From CAZHZT01 sp964537285 (GTDB lineage Bacteria; Bacteroidota; Bacteroidia; Chitinophagales; Saprospiraceae), in assembly GCA_964537285.1 (NCBI GenBank), contig CAZHZT010000018.1, forward strand, positions 1 to 63,271: a DNA stretch of 63,271 bases, given 5' to 3'. Shown in pieces: positions 8,254-16,700 of this stretch. The number at the start of each line of letters is the position of its first letter. The first letter of the stretch is position 1. Under the pieces are notes generated by a model. That model had not been told where the DNA came from and did not search any database. It saw only the letters and a program-made list of their open reading frames with translations. The position numbers and the translations under genes were made by a program.

Positions 8254-10956
8254 ATGCATACACCTTTCAAGCGAACCGCTATCCTCCTACTCCTTCTGGG
8301 CAACATAACTTTCCTCTCTGCTCAATCCTTTTCAACGTATGAAATTAGCCAGGGCTACGCTCAACGAGAGGATACGCTTTGGTTCCTCTTTCCCTCCAAC
8401 CTTTATGAAGTAGCTCCTGAACGGGTAACCGTCACGGGTAGTTTCAGAAGCTGGAGCCAGGACATGGAAGAGGCCAGCTGGGCGCTTCGTCCGCTGAAAG
8501 ATAGTTTATGGGCGTTGCCTTTTGCGAACCCAGAATTCAAGAACATCCCTCCCTTGAGCGCGTTTAAATTCCGTATCAATGAGGGAGACTGGATGCCGCC
8601 ACCGGCAAGTACTCCCAATGAAAAAGCCGGAAACCTTGTATTTATGCACGAATTTCAAGCGCCGAGCTTCAAAGCTGAAATACGGCGCCCAACCACTATT
8701 TGGGCCTCAATAAGCGGTATCGAAAGGCCTCTGAAACCGGATGCATACCGCTTAACGAATGCTCAGGGGGAAGCGATTCCCATTGCAGAAGTGTTGCCCA
8801 ATACGGTAAATGAAACACTTATTATACCTGCAAAACCACTGGATATAAAGCGAATATATTTCCTTGAAATCCCCGAAAAAGAACTAAAAACCTTTTGTTC
8901 TTTTGACGGCTGGTTCCGGGAAATGTATAGCAACAAGCCTCTGGGGGCCAATATTAGTTCTGATGGCCAGTCTACTTCTTTTCGGGCGTTCGCTCCAAGG
9001 GCAACAGGAATGAAGCTGTATCTTTATAAAAAATCAGACGGGGAGAAAGCCTATAAAGTGGTCGAAATGGTACAGGATGAAAATGGCGTATGGGAAGCGG
9101 AACTAACCGGAAACCTGAAGGGTATTTACTACGATTTTACCGTGCATGGCCCTGAAGAACCAGGCAGCCATTTTTATGAACAGGAAAAAGAACATATCTC
9201 CGACCCTTATGCACGCGTAAATATGGATGCCTGGGGAAAATCCCGGGTTTGGGAAGCCACTAAGCCTGCTACTCCTCTAAAAATGGGTATCCCCAAAATG
9301 GAAGATGTGATCGCTTATGAGGTGCATGTTCAGGATTTCACGGATCAGCTGCCCGTAGAGGACAAGCTGAAGGGCACTATTCCGGCAATGACAAAGCGGA
9401 AACTCACCAACAGCCTAGGAGAACCTATAGGGTTCGATTATCTGTTAGATCTCGGGATCAACGTCGTACACCTTATGCCAGTACAAGAGTTCCTCCATTT
9501 TCCTGATGATGACTGGAAGGCTTCTTTTTCTGACGATCCCTATATGATCTCTCAGGGGATAAGCGAAGAAAACTATCAATGGGGCTATCGAACCACCCAT
9601 GCATTTGCCATCGAATCTAAATTCCGGCAAAAAGATACAGCGCCGGGTGAAGAGCGAGAGCAATTCAAAAAGCTGGTACAAGCTTTTCACGACCAGGGCA
9701 TTGCCGTCATTATCGACCTTGTGCCTAATCATACCGGAGAAAATATGGACGGAAAGCACCAAAACTTCCATTTCAATGCACTCGATAAGCTTTATTATTA
9801 TCGTACCAAAGATTTCAAGCATATCGGTGCTTTCGGCAATGAAGTAAAAACCGAAAACCGCCCGATGGTGCAACGTTGGCTTATCGACCAATGCTTGCAT
9901 TTCATCAATGAGTTTGGAGTGGATGGATTCCGCATAGATTTGGCTGGGCAAATTGATAAACAATCCCTCATTAAACTCAAAAAAGCTATTGGTGAAGATA
10001 AAATCGTATACGGTGAGCCGTGGATTGCCTCCAATGATCCGGATTATGAAGCAAACCCCTCCTGGGATTGGTACAAGGCAGATGCTCCTATTACTTTCTT
10101 TCAGGATGATTCACGAAATGCCTTCAAAGGGCCAGTTTCAAATCCGAAATCTAAAGAAAAAGATCGTGGCTGGGCAGGTGGTAATCCGGACGAGCGCGAC
10201 AGAGTCAAGCTGGGATTATCAGCTGCTTTTCCCGATGATCATACGCCTTTAAACGGCATCAACTACCTGGATATTCATGATAACTGGGCTTTGGCCGACC
10301 AATTTGCAGCAAAGGGTTTCGACGGCCGCTTTGGCGTCGATGAGGATCATTTTAAAATTGCGGCTACCCTTCTTTTTACCTCTTTGGGCCCTATTGTCCT
10401 GCATGGTGGAACGGAAATTATGCGTAGTAAAGGGGCAGCCCCCCTTGAGGAAGTAGTGAAAACAACCCAAAAAGGGTATAAAATTTACCTACATGGAAAA
10501 AGGGATACATATAATCAAAGATTAGCTAATAATTTTATTTGGGAAAACATCGGGAAAACCCCGTCTGATGAAGGCAGTTACGCGGATTATAAGGGTATGC
10601 AGGCATTTTGGCGAGGGCTTATCCATTTCCGACTAAGTGAATATGGGAAGGTATTTCGCATCGCTGATAAACCTGAAGAAGGCTATTATAAATGGATAGA
10701 GCCTCAAAACAAGTATTGCCTGGGTTATATTATCGATGAAAAAGTCCTGATTTTGCTAAATACTTCCGACGAATCCTTTACTTTTGAGCTTCCTAAACTT
10801 CCGGAAGGAAACTGGAAGTTAATCGGTAATAACGGGGCTATTGATCATGTGAACGGAATTAAAGGAAATAAAAAAATTAAAATCCTTAAAGGTGGCCAGT
10901 CTCATAAAGTTGAAATTCAGAAAGTAGGCTTGAGCATTTGGGTAAAAGATCTGTAG
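8254..10956 (+). CDS. Secreted pullulanase-like GH13 glycosidase
   Basis: A 900-residue alpha-glucan-active enzyme of the GH13 family, most like type I pullulanases, which cleave alpha-1,6 links. The signal peptide ends FLSAQ. N-terminal beta modules (about 25-330) include one of the CBM48 type with ATGMKLYLY. The (beta/alpha)8 domain carries IDLVPNH, DGFRIDLAG (nucleophile Asp562), YGEPW (acid/base Glu588) and DIHDN (Asp676). The FQDDSRNAFKGP stretch resembles the substrate loop of pullulanases. A C-terminal beta domain follows. There is no T9SS sorting domain, so it probably stays periplasmic or is released otherwise. The SET-domain gene follows 18 bp downstream. Confidence 0.88.
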   Translation: MHTPFKRTAILLLLLGNITFLSAQSFSTYEISQGYAQREDTLWFLFPSNLYEVAPERVTVTGSFRSWSQDMEEASWALRPLKDSLWALPFANPEFKNIPPLSAFKFRINEGDWMPPPASTPNEKAGNLVFMHEFQAPSFKAEIRRPTTIWASISGIERPLKPDAYRLTNAQGEAIPIAEVLPNTVNETLIIPAKPLDIKRIYFLEIPEKELKTFCSFDGWFREMYSNKPLGANISSDGQSTSFRAFAPRATGMKLYLYKKSDGEKAYKVVEMVQDENGVWEAELTGNLKGIYYDFTVHGPEEPGSHFYEQEKEHISDPYARVNMDAWGKSRVWEATKPATPLKMGIPKMEDVIAYEVHVQDFTDQLPVEDKLKGTIPAMTKRKLTNSLGEPIGFDYLLDLGINVVHLMPVQEFLHFPDDDWKASFSDDPYMISQGISEENYQWGYRTTHAFAIESKFRQKDTAPGEEREQFKKLVQAFHDQGIAVIIDLVPNHTGENMDGKHQNFHFNALDKLYYYRTKDFKHIGAFGNEVKTENRPMVQRWLIDQCLHFINEFGVDGFRIDLAGQIDKQSLIKLKKAIGEDKIVYGEPWIASNDPDYEANPSWDWYKADAPITFFQDDSRNAFKGPVSNPKSKEKDRGWAGGNPDERDRVKLGLSAAFPDDHTPLNGINYLDIHDNWALADQFAAKGFDGRFGVDEDHFKIAATLLFTSLGPIVLHGGTEIMRSKGAAPLEEVVKTTQKGYKIYLHGKRDTYNQRLANNFIWENIGKTPSDEGSYADYKGMQAFWRGLIHFRLSEYGKVFRIADKPEEGYYKWIEPQNKYCLGYIIDEKVLILLNTSDESFTFELPKLPEGNWKLIGNNGAIDHVNGIKGNKKIKILKGGQSHKVEIQKVGLSIWVKDL

Positions 10957-10974
10957 AAAATTGATTTTTTTAAA

Positions 10975-11361
10975 ATGCAAATTCTTCCATCGCTTTTCAT
11001 TGCGCCCAGCGAACTAGGCGGGCGCGGAGTGTTCACTGCTGCAGCTATTTCTGCAGGATCGCTCATAGAGGTAAGTCCGGTTTTGGTGCTTTCAGCCAAA
11101 GATTGCAAACGAATACACAAAACAAAACTGCATGACTATTATTTCATCTGGGGGGATGAAGACCAATATGGCGCCATCCCGCTTGGCTATGGCTGTTTGT
11201 ACAATCACTCCTATACGCCCAATGCACAATACCGCCCGGATTTTGAAAATGACACTCTGGATTTTTTCGCGTTGAAAAATATTCCTGCCGGTGAGGAGAT
11301 TACGGTTAACTATGGCGGGGACCCAGAGGATAAGAATACGGTGTGGTTTGAAGTTAAATAA
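10975..11361 (+). CDS. SET-domain protein (putative lysine methyltransferase)
   Basis: A 128-residue minimal SET domain. The N-terminal GGRGVFTAAAISAG matches the start of SET folds, CLYNHSYTPNA is the NHS-type cofactor/pseudoknot motif, and IPAGEEITVNYG is the C-terminal GEEl..dYg motif with the catalytic-type tyrosine. The expected role is S-adenosylmethionine-dependent methylation of a protein lysine, substrate unknown. It lacks pre-SET or post-SET cysteines. The 18-bp spacing suggests co-transcription with the GH13 gene, although a functional link is not obvious. Confidence 0.85.
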   Translation: MQILPSLFIAPSELGGRGVFTAAAISAGSLIEVSPVLVLSAKDCKRIHKTKLHDYYFIWGDEDQYGAIPLGYGCLYNHSYTPNAQYRPDFENDTLDFFALKNIPAGEEITVNYGGDPEDKNTVWFEVK

Positions 11362-11379
11362 AGAAACCTAAGCAGTATT

Positions 11380-11955
11380 CTATTTTTTTCGGTCAAGTAT
11401 AGTCTTTAGGTTCACAACCAGACCCGAAGTTATTTCAATGGATTGATCCCAATCGACAATGCTCCATTGTTTAGAAGGATGAGCAATCATTATTTTACCC
11501 GTCTCTGTAAAGATCCAGAACACTTTTTTGACTCCAAATTGAAGTAACTCCTGCGTTTTTTCCTGATAATATCCCAAAGGATTTTTAACTTCTTTCAATT
11601 CTGCCTTGGTATCAATTTCAATCACTATTTCAGGTGGAATAGTAAGATACTTATTATCCAGCTCTTCTACCAATTTTGACTTAACAACTGCAATATCCGC
11701 TGCTCTCCATGAATTTTTAGAAAACTGGATGCCGAGTTCATTCGTAAAGATGAGGTATTCATCTCCATAGAAAGATCGCAAAAGAAAAATAAGCTCTGCG
11801 ATGATCAACGCTTGGATTTTTCCACTCCCCATGATAGCTTCAATTGGTTTCCGGCCCTTGAGGTAATCTTTGTAATCTTTATAATAAACAGGCGAGCCAT
11901 CCACCATTTCATAAATCAGGATTTCTGGTATAGACTGGGCTGCATATGTCATCAT
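11380..11955 (-). CDS. Uma2/DUF820-family PD-(D/E)XK protein
   Basis: A 191-residue protein of the Uma2 (DUF820) family, which has a restriction-endonuclease fold but no firmly established function. ADIAVVKSK and PPEIVIEIDTKAE give the Asp, Glu and acidic catalytic-site positions of the family, followed by the usual YYQEKTQELLQFGVKKVFWI stretch. The start could be the first or second of two adjacent Met codons. It converges with the SET gene, with only 18 bp between stops, and is probably monocistronic. Uma2 genes often occur as dispersed copies in environmental genomes. Confidence 0.85.
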   Translation of the reverse strand: MMTYAAQSIPEILIYEMVDGSPVYYKDYKDYLKGRKPIEAIMGSGKIQALIIAELIFLLRSFYGDEYLIFTNELGIQFSKNSWRAADIAVVKSKLVEELDNKYLTIPPEIVIEIDTKAELKEVKNPLGYYQEKTQELLQFGVKKVFWIFTETGKIMIAHPSKQWSIVDWDQSIEITSGLVVNLKTILDRKK

Positions 11956-12001
11956 TTATATTTTGTTTCCTACAATTCTAAGAATATTTGGAGAAAATTG
12001 C

Positions 12002-12062
12002 AAGAGGGACCCCAAAAAATATCCCTGTCTGGAACAAAGGACTACTTTTGGGCTCCCCTCTT
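12002..12062 (-). terminator. Imperfect hairpin after acidic repeat lipoprotein
   Basis: An imperfect inverted repeat (arms AAGAGGG..CCCCAAAA, about 17 bp with a few mismatches) placed 15 bp past the stop of the minus-strand repeat lipoprotein and before the Uma2 start. It could terminate transcription, but it has no T-tract and may instead be a repeat element. Confidence 0.35.
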
Positions 12063-12076
12063 ACAAGTTGGATAAG

Positions 12077-13117
12077 TTATTCACAATCTTCTAATTCAAA
12101 CTCTACAGTTTCGCCGTTTTTAGTTATTGTAGCTAAATTGTCGCATTCTCCGTCGCCATAATCAAGAATGGCTACTAATTCCCCGTCTAAATAATATTCA
12201 ATGATTCCAGATACCGGGCACTCACAACCGTCCATCTTAACGATGTCTTCGACTATTTTCTCTTCGTACTTTTCGTCCTTATCATCATATTTCCACTTTT
12301 CACAATCAATTTCGTAAGTTTCGCCATCTACTGTTTTAGTGAAAACACCATCACACTCACCATCGCCGAAGTCGATAACTGCTACCAGTTCATCGTCTAA
12401 ATAGTATTCGATAACCCCTGAAACCGGGCAATCGCATCCATCAATTATTACGATTTCTTCAACGATCTTTTCTTCATATTTTTCTTCTTCCTCATCATCA
12501 TCTTCTTCTTCTTCATTATATTCTTCCCACTCTTCGCAGTCAACTTCATAGGTTTCGCCGTCTTCTGTAATGGTAATAACGTCATCGCATTCACCATTAC
12601 CAAAGTCAACAACCGCAACCAATTCGTCCTCTAAATAATATTCGATAACTCCTGAAACCGGGCAATCACATCCATCAATTATTACGATTTCTTCGACAAC
12701 CTTTTCTTCATATTTTTCTTCTTCCTCCTCATCATCATGCTCACAGTCATCTTCCTCGAAATCATCCAGATCTGTACATTCCATTTCGTAAGTTTCGCCA
12801 TCTTCGGTTACCGTAACGATGCCATCACATTCGCCGTCACCAAAATCAATTACAGCAATAATCTCGTCTTCTTCAATAATTTCGACCGTACCAGAAACCG
12901 GACAGTCGCAATCTTCGAGTTCCACGATTGGATTAACAATTACCTTGATGTATTCGTCGCCGTAAATAGTGTCTGTTTGCCCGCTCAAGGAGCCTAAAAA
13001 GCTGCTATCAGCAGGAGCAACATTGTCAGTAAGATTATCAGTAGAATCTTCACAAGCCGTGAATACAAGAGTTAGTGCTACAAAAGCGGATGCTAAAAAG
13101 CCAAATAATGGTTTCAT
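12077..13117 (-). CDS. Acidic lipoprotein with four Cys-containing repeats
   Basis: A 346-residue lipoprotein (lipobox LVFTAC). The mature chain is built from four units of about 50-55 residues, each running roughly CPVSG-x-IEYYLDDELVAV-x-DFG-GECD-x(8)-DGETYE-x-x-C. The linkers are almost pure Asp/Glu with KYEEKIVEEIV segments. Each unit has four or five Cys, so disulphide-stapled beta domains are likely. The net charge is extremely negative, which could serve cation (Ca2+) binding; that is inference. The repeats are close enough in DNA to recombine, so copy number may vary between strains. Family not recognised. Confidence 0.8.
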   Translation of the reverse strand: MKPLFGFLASAFVALTLVFTACEDSTDNLTDNVAPADSSFLGSLSGQTDTIYGDEYIKVIVNPIVELEDCDCPVSGTVEIIEEDEIIAVIDFGDGECDGIVTVTEDGETYEMECTDLDDFEEDDCEHDDEEEEEKYEEKVVEEIVIIDGCDCPVSGVIEYYLEDELVAVVDFGNGECDDVITITEDGETYEVDCEEWEEYNEEEEDDDEEEEKYEEKIVEEIVIIDGCDCPVSGVIEYYLDDELVAVIDFGDGECDGVFTKTVDGETYEIDCEKWKYDDKDEKYEEKIVEDIVKMDGCECPVSGIIEYYLDGELVAILDYGDGECDNLATITKNGETVEFELEDCE

Positions 13118-13210
13118 GTTAAATGATTAAAATTAAATTTTTAAAATAAATTAGTCAGCGATTCTCGCTTTGAAAAATAAACGCGCCTACGGTGCGAAAC
13201 TCCTTTGAGA

Positions 13211-13261
13211 GGGAGGCCGCAAGGGCTATTTTCCTTCGCAAAATAGCCCTTTCGGCCTCCC
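13211..13261. repeat. 22-bp-arm hairpin
   Basis: An inverted repeat beginning GGGAGGCCG with 22-bp arms, one mismatch and a seven-base loop. A second short palindrome, CGCCGCGAAGCGGCG, sits at 13276-13290. Both lie between the repeat lipoprotein promoter region and the gene debris at 13291-13511, and look like REP-type sequence. Confidence 0.6.
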
Positions 13262-13290
13262 TAAGAAGAAAATATCGCCGCGAAGCGGCG

Positions 13291-13511
13291 TAGATTTAGT
13301 TTTGAATTTCCAAAAGGTAGAGCTTAAGAATTCTGTATGGTTCTCTGTAATGCTATAGCCGTATGTTAAGGAAGCACGGGCATGCCATCTTTCTGATAGC
13401 GCATATTTCAGCCCGGAACCAATGCCGTTCATGCTTTCTGTAAAGCACTTCCGAGGCCGCCTGGTCACCTGACAGAACTTTTTGAACAAGATGCTGATCG
13501 TCTACGGTCAT
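13291..13511 (-). pseudogene. Scar: ECF sigma N-terminus joined to outer-membrane protein end
   Basis: From an ATG at 13511 the minus strand reads MTVDDQHLVQKVLSGDQA followed by SEVLYRKHERHWF. This is the start of an ECF sigma-70 factor (region 2 N-terminus, about 32 residues), after which homology stops and the frame soon closes. In another frame from about 13430, GLKYALSERWHARASLTYGY and following residues resemble the end of an outer-membrane beta-barrel. The parsimonious reading is an internal deletion that removed the rest of a sigma / anti-sigma / outer-membrane locus. This is read by eye; no alignment was run. Confidence 0.55.
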
Positions 13512-13661
13512 ATTTCGTAATTAGCTTCTATTTAGGCATGTAGCAAAAGTAGGGAAAAGGTTGCCTAAGGGTAGGATTTTTTTTAACAAAAAACGTGAAT
13601 GTTCTTTCCATTTTTGCCATCCCACAATTTTTCCTTATTTTCGATATATAATAAAACGAAT

Positions 13662-13719
13662 GGGTATTTGAGTATGGCCACAGGTGCGGTACCGCACCTG
13701 TGGCCATACTCAAATACCC
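13662..13719. repeat. Perfect 58-bp palindrome
   Basis: Two 29-bp arms with no loop, centred on a GGTACC. It lies 41 bp before the cotransporter ATG in a divergent intergenic region, so it is not a terminator. It could be an operator-like or cruciform-forming site, or a repeat-element core. No other copy of this sequence was noticed in the window. Confidence 0.9.
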
Positions 13720-13759
13720 CAAATGAACCATATCCCACAAGATATGGTTAAAAACAACT

Positions 13760-16700
13760 ATGACAGACGCAAAAAAATTCGGGACCTTTGCCGGCGTTTT
13801 TACGCCCTCCATTCTTACTATTCTTGGGGTTATCATGTACCTCCGTCTTGGATGGGTAGTCGGGAACGCGGGGCTATGGGGAACCATCTTGATTATAATT
13901 GTAGCCCATGTAATCTCCATCACAACGGGCCTAAGTGTTTCTTCCATTGCTACGGATAAAAAGGTAGGTGCCGGAGGGATTTACTACGTCCTTTCGCGAA
14001 GTATGGGCCTGCCCATCGGAGGCGCGATCGGATTAACTATTTTTGTAGGTACGGCTTTAAGTATTTCACTATACCTGGTTGGTTTTGCCGAAAGTTTCAA
14101 TGAATCCTTTGGCCTGGGAAATGACTTAAATAGCTATCGCTTAACAGGCTCAGCGGCCTTGCTTGTGCTAATGATCATTGCGATGATCAGTACATCGGTA
14201 GCATTGAAAACGCAGTTCTTCATCCTTGGGGCTATTTTCATCTCCTTGATTTCTATATTTTTTGGCTCCAGCGAATCTGCTCCTGATATGGTTCCCTCCT
14301 TTAGCGGAGCGGACAGTGCACCAATGATGGAAGTATTTGCCATCTTTTTTCCTGCTGTAACAGGCTTCACAGCAGGCGTTGCCATGAGCGGCGATTTAAA
14401 AGATCCCAAAAAGTCCATTCCAATAGGAACCATTGCGTCTATTGCGGTTGGATTTCTGGTCTACATTATATTGGCTGTTTTCCTCGCCTTTTCTATTGAT
14501 CGCGACCTGTTGATGACGGACAATAATATTCTTTTCAAGTTTGCGCTCTTACCACAGGCAGTATTAGCAGGGATTTGGGGAGCCACATTATCATCCGCTT
14601 TGGGTGGCATATTAGGTGCGCCAAGAATTTTGCAAGCACTTTCCGTAGATAAAATTACTCCTGTATTATTTGGTAAAGGCCGAGGTCAAAACAATGAACC
14701 CTGGAATGCTTTATTTCTATGCTGCCTTATTGCCGAGGCTGGTATTTTGATTGGCGAGCTTGACGTAATTGCACGAGTTGTCTCCATGTTTTACCTTACC
14801 GCCTATGGCTTTATCAATCTTACTTTCTTTTTGGAAAGCTGGGCCAGTTCTGATTTCAGTCCGACCTTTAAAGTGAGTCGCTGGTTGGGCTTTTTGGGGG
14901 CAGTAGCTACTTTTATTGTAATGCTACAACTGGATTTGCTAGCCATGCTGGTGGCATTTTTGATCATAGGGGGAATTTATCTGTGGCTGGTTCGAAAGGA
15001 ACTGACCCTGGGTACCGGAGATATCTGGAATAGTGTGTGGACCTCCGTGGTAAAAAAAGGCCTCCAGCGCATGGATGTCAATGAAGAACATAAGAGAAAC
15101 TGGAAGCCGAATATTTTGCTATTCAGCGGAGGAACTAAGCAACGACCGCATCTCCTCGAATTTGCAGATGCATTGACAGGTAAGGCCGGCATTGCTACCA
15201 ACTTTGATTTGATTGAAAACCCGGAAGCTACTGTACTTTTTCCGAAACACAAACAAGCGGTAACGGATGAAGCGCTGCAAAAATACGGCATGTTTGGGCG
15301 TCGATTGGAAGTCCAAAATGTTTTTAAAGGCGTTGAATCCATTGCCACGACTTATGGCTTTTCGGGGATAGAGCCTAATTCCGTATTAATGGGATGGCCC
15401 AGAAATACCCGCGACCCTATGTGGTTTGCTCAAATGACTCAAAAACTAATCGACCTGGATTATAACGTACTTTATCTCGATTATGATCGTCGCTTTGGCT
15501 TCAGAGATTACAAAACCATCGATATGTGGTGGCGGGATATAAGCAATAATGCAGAGTTGATGCTGAGCCTCACTCGTTTCATCCTAAAATCCAACAAATG
15601 GCGCCAGGCTCGCTTGCGCATACTGCTTGCAAATAATGAAAACATTGACCAACCAGTCATCGAGGTACGTATTAAAAAAATCCTGGAGCAGTTCCGTATC
15701 AAAGCAGAAATAAAGATCATCAATAATGCAGTTGAACAAAAATCAATATTCCAGCTTATGCGGGTACATTCCGCAGAAGCAGCCCTGGTAATGCTTGGAA
15801 TTCCTGATATTCAGGAAGGTGGAGAAAAGCGATTTGTAATGAAAACCAACGACTTGGTTGACGTCATTGGAACCACCCTCCTGGTAAAGGCCTCCAGTTA
15901 TTTTGATGCTACGGACCTGGGCCTGCGTGCAATGGCCGGGAAACCTGTGCGGGAAGAAAATGTAGAAACCGTTGCTCTTGAACTTCCTGATGACGAATCT
16001 CTTGAAAAACATATTAAAAGCTTAGACCATCAAATCGAAATCAGCACCAATGAACTGATTAAGAATAGTTTGATTCATATTTCCAAAGTTTATATCAACC
16101 TGGTCGAAGATGCCCGAAAGGATGTAATTACTTTCTTTAAGGAACTTCAACCCGAAATCTCTGCCATTGAAGCTTATGATCATATTATTAAACTACTCAA
16201 TCAACTCAAAGAACGCCTGGTCGGACTTCGTCAAAATGACCTGGAAACATTGTACGAACTATTTAATAAAGCTATCGCTAAATGGATACAGGATCGCGAA
16301 GCGATTCTCGCTAACGCGCCTGCCGTCATTGAATTCAATGCCTTTGATCAGGAAGGAAAAAATACTTCCGGCAATAAGGTTCGTTTCCCCTGGAAAGAAC
16401 AACTGACTTATTACTTAGAAACCTTTGCACTCCCAAGGCATCATCAGATCTTCCTGGATTTCGGCTACCGCCACCTAACCTTTATCTATGATTATTACGA
16501 CCTCATTGAAAACAAACTCACTACCCTACTCTCTCAGTTTTCCAATGCCGATATCGAAAAATGCAGGCTTTGGACGGATGACGTGCAGAAAAACTGCACT
16601 CAATCCCTGGAGTCATTAAGGCAGTTAGCGGTACAACTAGAAAGTACCACTGTTAAAGAAATTAAAGCCATTGATCGACTCTGGTGTAACGAGATCATTC

